Shown one piece after another: positions 12,755-24,810 of a stretch of DNA of 64,000 bases. The translations under genes and the position numbers were made by a program. How positions within the stretch are numbered: the first letter of the stretch is position 1; each line of letters opens with the position of its first letter. Source of the DNA: Daucus carota subsp. sativus (lineage: Eukaryota > Streptophyta > Magnoliopsida > Apiales > Apiaceae); the NCBI RefSeq assembly GCF_001625215.2, contig NC_030385.2:11897135-11961134 (forward strand). Direction: 5' to 3'. The notes below the pieces were generated by a model, which was given only the letters and a program-made list of their open reading frames with translations, did not search any database and was not told the DNA's origin.

Positions 12755-13135
12755 CTAAAACAGCAATAAATCACAAACAAACAGTAAAAATCTCATCTTT
12801 ACAACGAATTAAAGAAAACCCAGAAACAAAAATATCAAGAAAACGCCAGAAATAACATACACATATACATACAAAATCAACCAACTTGCCTGCTAGAAAA
12901 TGATATTCCAGATTTGAAGGGTATGAATTGCTTAAATGGCAAGAAAAAAATGGATTAAAACAAATTAGGCCCAAGAATATGAATCTCGCAAGAATCCCAT
13001 GTATTGTAAATAATGAATCTGCTGCCCTTCTTTCCAATCTTTTCTACCTCTTTCAACTTCCATTTTTCACCATGAAAGCTCCTCCATGGCCTCAAGAAAG
13101 TGACCAAAAAGCCCTTCTCTTTTCTTCCTCTCTTG

Positions 13136-13790
13136 TAGAGGTGTGCATGGTGCGGTTTGGTGCGGTTCCGGACATTAACCGTTACCAAACCGATGAATGC
13201 GGTTCGGTTCGGTTAATCATCATTAACCGTAACCGCACCAACTAAAACGGTTTTTCGATTGCGGTTAACCATTAGTCGGTTGCGGTTTTTTTTCGGTTTT
13301 TCAACTATTATTTGCTACTCTTGTGCATAATGATTTTTAAAAAAAAATATAAAATTTTCATGAACATGTACAATATTTTCGATTACTATTTACTATTGTT
13401 TCTATATCAGGATATAGGAACATTACATACTTTCATCTAAAAAACCTTAATACACAATAAAAACTAAAACATACATATTTTGACAAAAATTTAGATGATG
13501 TCAATTCAATAAAATTACCCAAAATCAACTAATCATGAAATTCAAATAAAAAGTTTTCAAAAAGTACACAAATAAAAAAAGTAGAATAGGTTTCATAATA
13601 AAATTTGATCAGCAAATTAACAAAAGAAATATTTCTGCTTTGTGGCAAATCACAATAGCCCTAGTTTTCGATCAAGCGCTCCTCCAAATATTTGAGTGCC
13701 TGGTTATTTAAGTGACTCAACAAGTATGGAAGAAGAACCTCCATATAAAATTAGATGTGAAGTTTAAAAATGACTAAGTTGCTTTATTAC

Positions 13791-13848
<58 letters not shown>

Positions 13849-14024
13849 CGGTTCGGTTAATTTTGGTGCGGTTTTAGCATAAAACCGAAAATAAAACCAC
13901 ACCACTAATTTCGGTTTTTTATCTCGGTTATTTTCGGTTTTATTTGCGGTTTGGTTTTTTTCGGTGTGGTTTTTCGGTTTTTTTAGGTTTTTTTTGCGGT
14001 TTCGGTTTTTCTTGCTCGCCCCTA
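13136..14024. mobile_element. Non-autonomous hAT-type element, 889 bp, 8-bp TSD
   Basis: The element begins TAGAGGTGTGCA and ends in the reverse complement of TAGGGGCGAGCAA. It is flanked by perfect copies of CTCTCTTG (13128-13135 and 14025-14032), the 8-bp duplication expected of hAT transposition. Both ends are packed with GGTTCGGTT-like and GGTGCGGTTT-like motifs. The middle is AT-rich and includes a long (AT)n run at 13794-13846. There is no transposase. It sits just upstream of the GRAS fragment. Confidence 0.85.
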
Positions 14025-14339
14025 CTCTCTTGTACAGAACCAACTACAGATTCTTCTAATTAAACTTCTTGACTTGTTTTTCTTACCCTTGTCTGCTTTG
14101 AAAACCTAGTACTGTTGTAGGCTTCTGTGTTTCATGTAGAAGAAAAACAAAGCTGGCCCTCTTCTCTCTTTCTAACACACACACTTTACAACTTTAATCT
14201 TTTTTTTTATGTTTTCTCTTCTGTACATATTGAAATGATTTTTAATTTAATTTCCGTGGCAATACAAAAAGTGGTGGCCTGGTGGGTACCCCACATGCCA
14301 CAAATCTTTAGGGTTTCTACTTTCTTGATCTTAAATTAA

Positions 14340-15031
14340 AAAAATTGGTGTACAGAATCATCTAATTTAGGGACAGGGGATTTTATAAAAATATAGTTTT
14401 TAAATTTATTTTAAAAAATAGAGGATATAAGTTGATTGAAAACAAATGAGATTGAACATATGATTATATCATATTTTTAAAATATGATTTATAACTTCAA
14501 TATATCTGAAAGAAAACCTTAAAAATAATCATGAGTGTTATATATTTTTTAGGATATGATCCTTAAAGGTTGATATAATTATTTCAAAATAAATTTTTTA
14601 TTTAAAATTTTACCTTATGTTTTTTTTTCCAAGTCGGTGAATTACATGACTTAAAATTATTTTTAGTCTTACGAGAAAAAAGTCCAGAATATGATTTTAT
14701 AAGCGGATGGTTGGAACCCCGACTTCTCACTTCGTTTGCGTAGAAGTTAACCTCAGCTTATTTGACAGTGTTGGGTTACAGAATCCGAATTTTTTTCCAA
14801 ATTTATAAATTTAAATTACCAAACACTCAATTGACTTATAAGTTAAGTTATCCAAACAAATTCAATAACTTTTAAGTTAAGTTCACTTATCACTTATAAT
14901 TCTGTTCTTTACTTTAAGATGTAAGTAGTTTCTTTTAAGTTACGCCAAACGCCCCTAAGTTATCACATAGAAGTACTTCTAAAAGTCAAGAAGCGGTTAA
15001 AAGAAGTTAAAAACTCTTTCTTTTTTTCATG
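14340..15031. other. AT-rich spacer with a possible small transposon
   Basis: No gene. The part around 14700-15010 resembles, in its AAGTTAAGTT and AGAAGT-rich composition, the small repeats at 24811-25056 and in the NAC intron, but I could not define its ends. Confidence 0.3.
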
Positions 15032-18000
15032 CAGATTTGCCAAAACGAGGTTTTCGGTGAGTTCTCCTAGGGTACACAAATTTTGTTCAAATTTTGAGCC
15101 CGAAAACCATATGGATATTTTCACATATTTATGTCCGTATCGATATTTGAATTAGACCCGAACCAAATTTCGCGAATTCCGGACCCGAAACGGAGCAGAT
15201 TTGCCAAAACGAGGTTTTCGGGGGGTTCTCCTAGGGTACCAAAATTTCGTTCAAATTTTATGTCCGAAAACCATATGGATATTTTCACATATTTAGGTCC
15301 GTATCAATATGAGAATTAGACCCGAACCAAATTTCGCGAATTCCGGACCCCGAAACGGAGCAGATTTGCCAAAACGAGGTTTTCGGGGGGTTCTCCTAAG
15401 GTACCCAAATTTCGTTCAATTTTGAGTCCGAAAACCATATGGATATTTTCACATATCTAGGTCCGTATCGATATTTGAATTAGACCCGAACAAAATTTAG
15501 CGAATTCCGGACCCGAAACGGAGCAGATTTGCCAAAACGTGGTTTTCTGAGGGTTCTCCTAGGGTACCCAAATTTCGTTCAAATTTTGAGTTCGAGAACC
15601 ATATGGATATTTTCACATATTTAGGTCCGTATCGATATAAGAATTAGACCCGAACCAAATTTCGCGATTCCGTACCCGAAACGGAGCGGATTTTCCAAAA
15701 CGAGGTTTTCGGGGGGTTCTCCTAGGGTACCCAAATTTCGTTCAAATTTTGAGTCCGAAAACCATATGGATATTTTCACATATTTAGGTCCGTATCGATA
15801 TTAGAATTAGACCTGAACCAAATTTCACGAATTCCGGACCCGAAACGGAGCTGATTTGCCAAAACGATGTTTCGGGGGGTTCTCCTAGGGTACCCGAATT
15901 TCGTTCAAATTTTGAGTCCGAAAACCATATGGATATTTTCACATATTTAGGTCCGTATCGATATAAGAATTAGACCCGAACCAAATTTCGCGAATTCCGG
16001 ACCCGAAACGGAGCAGATTTGCCAAAACGAGGTTTTCGGGGGGTTATCCCAGGGTACCCAAATTTCGTTCAAATTTTGAGTCCGAAAACCATATGGATAT
16101 TTTCACATATTTAGGTCCGTATCGATATTTGAATTAGACCGGAACCAAATTTCCCGAATTCCGGACCCGAAAAGTTGCAGATTTGCCAAAACGAGGTTTT
16201 CGGTGGGTTCTCCTAGGGTACACAAATTTCGTTCAAATTTTGAGTCCGAAAACCATATGGATATTTTCACATATCTAGGTCCGTATCGATATTTGGATTA
16301 GACCCGAACCAAATTTCGCGAATTCCGGACCCGAAACGGAGCAGATTTGCCAAAACGTGGTTTTCTGGGGGTTCTCCTAGGGTACCCAAATTTCGTTCAA
16401 ATTTTGAGTCCGAAAACCATATGGATATTTTCACATATTTAGGTCCGTATCGATATAAGAATTAGACCCGAACCAAATTTCGCGAATTCCGTACCCGAAA
16501 CGGAGCAGATTTGCCAAAACGAGGTTTTCGGGGGGTTCTCTTAGGGTACCCAAATTTCGTTCAAATTTTGAGTCCGAAAACCATATGGATATTTTCACAT
16601 ATTTAGGTCCGTATCGATATTAGAATTAGACCTAAACCAAATTTCACGAATTCCGGACCCGAAACGGAGCAGATTTGCCAAAACGAGGTTTTCGGGGGTT
16701 TCTCCTAGGGTACCAAAATTTCGTTCAAATTTTGAGTCCGAAAACGATATGGATATTTTCACATATTTAGGTCCGTATCAATATGAGAATTAGACCCGAA
16801 CCAAATTTCGCGAATTCCGGAACTTAAACGGAGCAGATTTGCCAAAACGAGGTTTTCGGGGGGTTCTCCTAGGGTACCCAAATTTCGTTCAAATTTTGAT
16901 TCCGAAAACCATATTGATATTTTCACATATTTAGGTCCGTATCGATATAAGAATTAGACCCGAACCAAATTTCGCGAATTCCGTACCCGAAACGGAGCAG
17001 ATTTGCCAAAACGAGGTTTTCGGGACGTTCTCGTAGGGTACCCAAATTTTGAGTCCGAAAACCATATGAATATTTTCACATATTTAGATCCGTATCGATA
17101 TTAGAATTAGACCTGAACCAAATTTCCCGAATTCCGGACCCGAAACGGAGCAGATTTGCCAAAACGAGGTTTCGGGGGGTTCTCCTAGGGTACCAAAATT
17201 TCGTTCAAATTTTGAGTCCGAAAACCATATGGATATTTTCACATATTTAGGTCCGTATTAATATTTGAATTAGACCTGAACCAAATTTCGTGAATTCCGG
17301 ACCCAAAACGGAGCAGATTTGCCAAAACGAGGTTTTCGGGGGGTTCTCCTAGGGGACCCAAATTTCGTTCAAATTTTGAGTCCGAAAACCATATTGATAT
17401 TTTCACATATTTAGGTCCGTATCGATATAAGAATTAGACCCGAACTAAATTTCGCGAATTCCGGAACCGAAACGGAGCTGATTTGCCAAAACGAGGTTTT
17501 CTGAGGGTTCTCCTAGGGTACCAAAATTTCGTTCAAATTTTGAGTCCGAAAACCATATGGTTATTTTCACATATTTAGGTCCGTATCGATATTTGAATTA
17601 GACCCGAACCAAATTTCGCGAATTCCGGACCCGAAACGTTGCAGATTTGCCAAAACGAGGTTTTCGGTGGGTTCTCCTAGGGTACACAAATTTCGTTCAA
17701 ATTTTGAGTCCGAAAACCATATGGATATTTTCACATATTTAGGTCCGTATCAATATGAGAATTAGACCCGAACCAAATTTCGCGAATTCCGTACCCGAAA
17801 CGGAGCAGATTTGCCAAAACGAGGTTTTCGGGGGGTTCTCCTAGGGTACCCAAATTTCGTTCAAATTTTGAGTCCGAAAACCATATGGATATTTTCACAT
17901 ATTTAGGTCCGTATCAATATGAGAATTAGACCCGAACCAAATTTCGTTAATTCCGTACCCGAAACGGAGCAGATTTGCCAAAACGAGGTTTTCAGGGGGT

Positions 18001-20083
18001 TCTCCTAGGGTACCCAAATTTCGTTCAAATTTTGAGTCCGAAAACCATATGGATATTTTCACATATTTAGGTCCGTATCGATATAAGAATTAGACCCGAA
18101 ACAAATTTCGCGAATTCCGGACCCGAAACGGGCAGATTTGCCAAAACGAGGTTTTCGGGGGGTTATCCTAGGGTACCCAAATTTCGTTCAAATTTTGAGT
18201 CCGAAAACCATATGGATATTTTCACATGTTTAGGTCCGTATCGATATTTGAATTAGACCCGAACCAAATTTCCCGAATTCCGGACCCGAAACGGAGCAGA
18301 TTTGCCAAAACGTGGTTTTCTGGGGGTTCTCCTAGGGTACCCAAATTTTCACATATTTAGGTCCGTATCGATATTTGAATTAGACCCGAACCAAATTTCG
18401 CGAATTCCGTACCCGAAACGGAGCAGATTTGCCAAAACGAGGTTTTCGGGGGGTTCTCCTAGGGTACCCAAATTTTCACATATTTAGGTCCGTATCGATA
18501 TTTGAATTAGACCCGAACCAAATTTCGCGAATTCCGGACCCGAAACGGAGCAGATTTGCCAAAACGAGGTTTTCGGGGGGTTCTCCTAGGGTACCCAAAT
18601 TTCGTTCAAATTTTGAGTCCGAAAACCATATGGATATTTTCACATATTTAGGTCCGTATCGATATAAGAATTAGACCCGAAACAAATTTCGCGAATTCCG
18701 GACCCGAAACGGGCAGATTTGCCAAAACGAGGTTTTCGGGGGGTTATCCTAGGGTACCCAAATTTCGTTCAAATTTTGAGTCCGAAAACCATATGGATAT
18801 TTTCACATATTTAGGTCCGTATCGATATTTGAATTAGACCCGAACCAAATTTTTCGAATTCCGGACCCGAAACGGAGCAGATTTGCAAAAACGTGGTTTT
18901 CTGGGGGTTCTCCTAGGGTACCAAAATTTCGTTCAAATTTTGAGTTCGAGAACCATATGGATATTTTCACATATTTAGGTCCGTATCGATATAAGAATTA
19001 GACCCGAACCAAATTTCGCGAATTCCGTACCCGAAACGGAGCAGATTTGCCAAAACGAGGTTTTCGGGGGGTTCTCCTAGGGTACCCAAATTTTCACATA
19101 TTCAGGTCCGTATCGATATTTGAATTAGACCCGAACCAAATTTCGCGAATTCCGGACCCGAAACGGAGCAGATTTGCCAAAACGAGGTTTTCGGGGGGTT
19201 CTCCTAGGGTACCCAAATTTCGTTCAAATTTTGAGTCCGAAAACCATATGGATATTTTCACATATTTAGGTCCGTATCAATATGAGAATTAGACACGAAC
19301 CAAAGTTCGCGAATTGCGGACCCCGAAACGGAGCAGATTTGCCAAAACGAGGTTTTCGGGGGGTTCTCCTAGGATACCCGAATTTTGTTCAAATTTTGAG
19401 TCCGAAAACCATATGGATATTTTCACATATCTAGGTCCGTATCGATATTTGAATGAGACCCGAACAAAATTTGGCGAATTCCGGACCCGAAACGGAGCAG
19501 ATTTGCCAAAACGTGGTTTTCTGAGGGTTCTCCTAGGGTACCCAGATTTTGTTCAAATTTTGAGTTCGAGAACCATATCGATATTTTCATATATCTAGGT
19601 CTGTATCGATATAAGAATTAGACCCGAACCAAATTTCGCGAATTCCGGACCCGAAACGGAGCAGATTTGCCAAAACGAGGTTTTCGGGGGGTTCTCCTTG
19701 GGTACCCAAATTTCGTTCAAATTTTGAGTCCGAAAACCATATGGATATTTTCACATATATAGGTCCGTATCCATATTAGAATTAGACCTGAACCAAATTT
19801 GGCGAATTTCGGACCCGAAACGGAGCAGATTTGCCAAAACGAGGTTTCGGGGGGTTATCCTAGGGTACCCAAATTTCGTTCAAATTTTGAGTCCGAAAAT
19901 CATATGGATATTTTCACATATTTAGGTCCGTATCGATATTTGAATTAGACCCGAACCAAATTTCGCGAATTTCGGACCCGAAACGAAGCAGATTTGCCAA
20001 AACGAGGTTTTCGGGGGGTTCTCCTAGGGTACCCAAATTTCGTTCAAATTTTGAGTCCGAAAACCATATGGATATTTTCACAC
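15032..20083. repeat. Satellite array, about 32 units of about 164 bp
   Basis: A head-to-tail array in which CAGATTTGCCAAAACGAGG recurs at 15032, 15196, 15361, 15524 and so on to 19989, at 162-165 bp steps. Each unit contains TTCTCCTAGGGTACCCAAAT (a KpnI site), AAAACCATATGGATATTTTC (an NdeI site) and AATTAGACCCGAACC. Three units (starting near 18297, 18425 and 19042) share the same internal deletion of about 37 bp and are about 127 bp long. Units fall into variant types at several positions (TTTGAATT, ATAAGAATT, TTAGAATT or ATGAGAATT before AGACC; GAGG or GTGG after AAAAC). The short open frames in the array follow from its periodicity and are not genes. The last unit breaks off at a TA-rich microsatellite. 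Confidence 0.97.
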
Positions 20084-20120
<37 letters not shown>

Positions 20121-20124
20121 TATT
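20083..20124. repeat. (TA)n microsatellite at array end
   Basis: A run of TA dinucleotides with a single interruption directly abuts the last, truncated satellite unit. Confidence 0.85.
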
Positions 20125-20454
20125 ATATGTTTAATGTAGAGTATATATATTGAAATATTATGAATTATTAGAACATTTTACTTAATTTTATATGCCCAAT
20201 ACAGAATTTATATTCATTTCATCAACATTTTTCTCAATTATTGTGCATTAAAAAATTTAAATATAATAAAAATATAAAATATAAATGATAAATCGAATGA
20301 TTGTATACAATTAAGTTAACATGTTTTACGTGTTTATTGTACTAAACGAAACTTGTAAAACCCCTTTTTATATTCCTAAATTTTTAAATAATCAATCGTC
20401 ACATTTTTTTATAGATATATAATTTTTAATTTATATTTTATTTAATTTTTTTTA

Positions 20455-20616
20455 AATATCCGAATTAGACCCGAATCCGAACCGAAAACCGAAAAAACCC
20501 GACAAATCGGATAGGGATCTTCATTTTCCAGACCCGGACCCGGATCCGAACCGAAATGAAATATAATGGATCGGATCTGAATCTCAGGAAACCCGACCCG
20601 ACCCATTGCCATCCTA
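20455..20616. mobile_element. One end of a hAT-like element
   Basis: The stretch is rich in CCGAACCGAAAACCG and CCCGACCCG motifs and ends ...CCCATTGCCATCCTA. Its reverse complement begins TAGGATGGCAATGGGTCGGG, a form common at plant hAT ends. No matching left end with the adjacent TTGCTGAT was found, so the other end is lost or lies beyond the satellite array. The AT-rich stretch 20125-20454 may be its interior. Confidence 0.5.
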
Positions 20617-20791
20617 TTGCTGATGTGCATCCAAATAATTAAGATGATTATCTAACATGTCAGCTTGGACATATAGTTGCTAATATAAATTCGGTTTTGC
20701 TGAAAATTGAAGTGAAATAAGAATATGAGGCGCAGAGGGAAAGTGAAGTAGTCTAGGCTAGTTATCATCTATCCATATATCCTCAACCAAA

Positions 20792-20797
20792 GATAAG
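20792..20797 (+). promoter_or_regulatory. I-box (GATAAG) upstream of ATP synthase delta gene
   Basis: GATAAG, the core of the light-responsive I-box, lies 134 bp upstream of the ATG. This is common in promoters of plant photosynthesis genes. A six-base motif alone is weak evidence. Confidence 0.35.
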
Positions 20798-20930
20798 AGG
20801 CCATCCTTGATTCCAAAGGGATTACAATCCCATATCACCACCCTTCTCTACTGCTCCTTGACACATTCAATCTCAATACCACACACTTGACACTACTCTC
20901 TAAACTCAGCCCTAACAAATTAAAACAAAT

Positions 20931-21653
20931 ATGGCAACTCTGCAACAAACTTCCATCACGTTCCAATGCCGATCACCTTCCGCTCAATACACGCCTACAA
21001 AAACACACACTCTCTCCTTCTCCGGGGGCCTCCGTCTCCCCAAACTCACCCTTAATGTAAAATCACGTCGTCGCGGGGGCGCTAAAATGTCAGACAGCGT
21101 GGCCAGCAGCTACGCCAATGCCCTAGCCGACTTGGCGCAGTCAAATGGAACCCTAGAAGCCACTGCAAAGGATCTGGAGACGGTTAACCAGCTCTTCTCC
21201 GAAGAGGCTGTGTACAAGTACTTCATCAACCCTACTGTCTCGGTTGAAGATAAGATTAATTTAGTGGATTCGTATACAAAGGAGGCGAATCTGCAACCTC
21301 ACGTCGCGAATTTTTTGAATATTTTGATCGACATGAAGAGGATTGATGAGATTAAGGCGATTGCTAAGGAGTTTGAGGTTGCGTATAACAAGATGACGGA
21401 GACCGAGCTGGCTGTGGTGACTTCTGTGGTGCCATTAGATGAGGCAAACCTCGCGCAGATTGCCAAAGGGGTGCAGAAACTTACTGGAGCGAAGAATGTT
21501 AAGATCAAGACCGCGATTGATGAGTCACTTGTGGCTGGATTTACGATAAGGTACGGGAATGGAGGATCCAAATTGATTGATATGAGTGTGAAGAAACAGC
21601 TTGAAGAGATTGCGGAGACGCTTGAGGTTGGTGATATTCAATTGGTTGGATGA
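20931..21653 (+). CDS. ATPD: ATP synthase delta chain, chloroplastic
   Basis: OSCP/delta subunit of the peripheral stalk that links CF1 to CFo in the thylakoid ATP synthase. The single-exon 240-residue frame fits the family. Residues 1 to about 52 are rich in S, T, R and K with no acids, as in a stromal transit peptide, and the mature part begins near SDSVASSYANALADLAQSNG. The helical N-terminal domain (ETVNQLFSEEAVYKYF, NFLNILIDMKRIDEIKAI) is followed by the conserved C-terminal KTAIDESLVAGFTIRYGNG and KLIDMSVKKQLEEIAETL. The ATG chosen gives the only full transit peptide. The gene is intact and intronless, with an ordinary AT-rich 3' region. Nothing suggests loss of function. Confidence 0.97.
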   Translation: MATLQQTSITFQCRSPSAQYTPTKTHTLSFSGGLRLPKLTLNVKSRRRGGAKMSDSVASSYANALADLAQSNGTLEATAKDLETVNQLFSEEAVYKYFINPTVSVEDKINLVDSYTKEANLQPHVANFLNILIDMKRIDEIKAIAKEFEVAYNKMTETELAVVTSVVPLDEANLAQIAKGVQKLTGAKNVKIKTAIDESLVAGFTIRYGNGGSKLIDMSVKKQLEEIAETLEVGDIQLVG

Positions 21654-22097
21654 TGGATCAGTTAAGCCTATATACAATTGTATATTTATTTCTATATTTT
21701 TGCATAATGAACATGGTAATGTGTAACTGTTGGAAAATTTATACAACGGGGATGTATTTTTGTACATGTTCTGGTTTATCCATTCAATCTGTGTTTATAA
21801 CCAGAGTCACCATGTATTATACTACATCAAGTCCCAATTTACTTGTTTATGTTGTTGAAAATCAAACCAATAGAGATTACACAAGTCGAAAAGGCATATC
21901 TCTGGAGTTTGAACAAAAGAAGGCTGTGATAATGCATATACTCTGTAATAAGTCTGCAATAAAAGCAACTTATATCTCCTAAAAATAAAACAAAATTTCA
22001 AACTCATATAATATACTCCCTCTATCTTTTTTTAATTGCCTAGTTTGACTTTCAATTAATATTGATCAAAGTTTGAATAAATTATATTATATATATA

Positions 22098-22516
22098 GGG
22101 TAGCACTCCACAACATACCTCTTATATAGAGTTACGTAACACACCCTTATAAATATATACATAATATGTATTTTATTATATTTTTTATGAAATATAATTA
22201 CAAATTTTGATTATTAAACCAAAAACGAAGTTATACAATTTTTTTATTTCAAAGATTATCTAAAATTATGCAATATCTCAACATGTATCTATAACAGAAT
22301 GATAATCATCCAGAATTATTCTGTTGTAGAATCAGTTTCGAAAATATACTTTTTTATCAAATTTTAAGTGTTAAATTACTTAAAATAGATATATTTTATA
22401 GTTTTCTATATTAGAATCACGTTTTATATGTATTCAATAACAGAATTTATAATAAAATTAATGATTTATAGTGGCGCACTATGTAACTCCATATAAGGAG
22501 CCCATCTCTGGAACAA
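22098..22516. mobile_element. MITE-like element (copy 1 of a pair)
   Basis: About 420 bp, AT-rich, with imperfect inverted ends (CTTATATAGAGTTACGTA near 22122; CTCCTTATATGGAGTTACAT on the other strand near 22495). A diverged copy in opposite orientation is found at about 55170-55548. The shared part includes AATGATTTATAGT and the stretch TATAAATATATACATAATAT. No coding capacity. The superfamily is uncertain. Confidence 0.6.
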
Positions 22517-22876
22517 AATCTGGAAGGTCCTAGTTGATGGGGTAGTTCTGTTAATATCTTGTATCACGACACATACCTGAAGATGAATCTGTATGGAGAG
22601 CAGCTGGAATTTAATTGTGCCATGAAACATTTCTGTATGGCTTCGAAAATCAGCCAGTTCCGATCTAAGGTACAATCACTTTATCCCTCTTACTTGGTAA
22701 AGCTCCATACACTATTGAGAAGCAAGTTAGATTCTATGTGGTTCGGGTACATGCTATTTTGGGTCGACTAGTTCTCACAGCTTTTCAAGTTATAGCCTCT
22801 ATCCCTCACTTGAAGTTGAAATTTCCAACTGAGGATGGTATCAGGAGATGAGATGTGATAAGCAATCAGGATTATC

Positions 22877-23773
22877 ATGTTGGAAAACCTGGAGAAGGAT
22901 AAAACTAGTGAAGGCGCCGAAAGGAATAAAAAGCGTAGAAACGAAGATGAAGCTGGGTGCAATGATCATACAAGGCATTTTGAACTGGAGAAATTTGGGG
23001 CTGATCCATTTAGACCGATAGCCGAGCCCGGGACAGAAATCGAGGAGGTTGAATTCTATGCAGGTTGTTTAAAAAAGATGGTACAAATTGAGAGAGACAT
23101 GGAGCCCGAGCGGAGACAAAGGACATGCCGGGTTTAGATTTTGGGGGTGGCAAAACATTGCTTGAATATAGATCTAGAAGGCTAAGTCGGTCAAACAGAA
23201 AAAGAGCATGTTTGCTCTTGAAAGACAAAAGGTGATTGAGGCAGAGGTGAAAAAGCTATTAGAAGCCAATTTCATTGAAGAGATCGAGTATCTAGAATGG
23301 CTAGCTAATGTTGTTGTAATCAAAAAGTCTAACAACAAATAAATGATGTGGGTGGACTACAATGACCTGAAAAAGCATGTCCAAAGGAATATTACCCGCT
23401 CCCAAATATTGATCAGCTTATAAATGTCACTTCGGGGTATCAAATACTTAGCTTCTTGAATGTCTTTTTAGGCTATCACCAGATCACTATGAATGTCGAG
23501 TATATTCCAATGACAACATTCATCACCTTAAAAGAGATATATGTTTATATTAAGATGCCTTTCGGCCTGAAGAACACATGGACAACCTTCTAGAGAATGG
23601 TGAATATGGTGTTTGGTAAGTATATTGGGAGGAATACAAAATGTTATGTGGACGATATGATAGTGAAGTACTTGTTCGGAGATCATGCCAAAGACTTGAA
23701 GGAGTGTTTTGAAATTCTTCGGCGAAATAATATGAAAATCAATCCAAGAAAATGCACGTTTGAAGTTAAAAGT
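22877..23773 (+). pseudogene. Decayed Ty3/gypsy pol fragment
   Basis: Frames on the plus strand carry, in order, a hinge-like acidic piece (22877-23137), VIEAEVKKLLEANFIEEIEY with WLANVVVIKKSNNK (about 23230-23340), a palm-region FLNVFLGYHQITMN (about 23450), and CYVDDMIVKY with CFEILRRNNMKINPRKCTFE (about 23640-23770). These match the reverse transcriptase of Ty3/gypsy elements, including the YVDD active site. Several stops and frame changes separate the blocks, and protease, RNase H and integrase are missing. The pol sequence stops abruptly at an LTR of another element at 23774. Confidence 0.8.
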
Positions 23774-24273
23774 TGTTAAATGCATTTGATGATACCAGAT
23801 TTTATTGTCATATTTAGTACAGGATTTGCATATCAGAGTTTTGTTAGAAATCAGAGTTTGTCAGGCGATGGAGATATTAGAGTTTACTTAAAGCGGAAAT
23901 TCTTCAGATTTTTTCTTAGCTGATTTTCAGGAGCGGATCTGGACTAATAAAGAAGATAAATACTATAGAGATTGTACAAAGCGAGACTTTAGAAAGACTG
24001 ATTTAGAAATTTCTAATTGATATATTTTATGAAGCTGATTAGTAGCATATCAATTAGAAGATATCTTGTAATTGTGAAGTATATAAGCATAGACAGGGTT
24101 ACACTATAGGTGTCGATTTTCATATAAATAATATTATATCTATAAACCAGCAGCTCATAGTGATATTCATACATCTTTGAGAGAGTAGTGATTCCTATTG
24201 TAACTGTTAATATTACACATTAATAAAAACTGAGTTCTAATTTTACATATTATGTTCTTTGATTCGACTAACA
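23774..24273 (+). repeat. Orphan LTR of a Copia-type element
   Basis: A 500-bp segment beginning TGTTAAATGC and ending GACTAACA (TG...CA type), directly followed by a tRNA-Met primer binding site. It interrupts the gypsy reverse transcriptase, so it inserted later. The second LTR was not found. It contains a promoter-like TATAAGCATAG near 24082. Confidence 0.65.
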
Positions 24274-24275
24274 AT

Positions 24276-24287
24276 TGGTATCAGAGC
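24276..24287 (+). other. Primer binding site (tRNA-iMet)
   Basis: TGGTATCAGAGC is complementary to the 3' end of initiator tRNA-Met, the usual primer of plant Copia elements. It lies two bases after the LTR end. The following 500 bp look like a decayed start of gag but give no recognisable protein. Confidence 0.8.
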
Positions 24288-24810
24288 CAATATGTTACTA
24301 CAACAGTTTAAGATCCAAAAAGCTATACAATCATGTTAGAGAGCCATCTACACGAAGTAGAATCGATGTAAGCGTTTTGGTAGTGAAAAAAATGGACGCA
24401 GTTCCCAATAAAAATATTAGAGCCAGTTATTAAGAAGTTGATCATCATGTTATGGGAAGTGGGTGGTTCTTAACTATTATGAATTTATGATCGGAGGTTT
24501 TGGACATTTTTGTTGAAAGTCTCTCAAAAGATGACCGGGTGTCCTGTCACAATAAATAACGACCGTATAAGAATTACAAGATTTAATGATTCTTGAATTA
24601 AAGAAAGATTATTCAGTAGACATTAATTCAAGTTCCAAATCAAGCAGAAAACTAATTTCATTAACGAGATTTTTTGAGAAATTCAAAATCAACTATGCGG
24701 GACGGACAACGGAAACGGAAGCGGAAACGAGCATGCATGGGTGGCAGAAATTAGAAAGAGCTGTTAATAAATCAAATTACCGAAATGCCTGCTGATACTT
24801 GAAGTATACA

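Noticed and set aside
15131..19598. Several open frames of 60-94 codons in the 15-20 kb region
   Set aside because: They repeat with the 164-bp satellite and have near-identical sequences caused by its periodicity; no start context or domain.
15032..20083. CRISPR-like array
   Set aside because: Units are contiguous and 164 bp long without variable spacers, and this is a plant nuclear region; it is a satellite.
21650..21982. 110-codon frame after the ATP synthase delta gene
   Set aside because: Overlaps the 3' untranslated region and translates to low-complexity residues; no family match.
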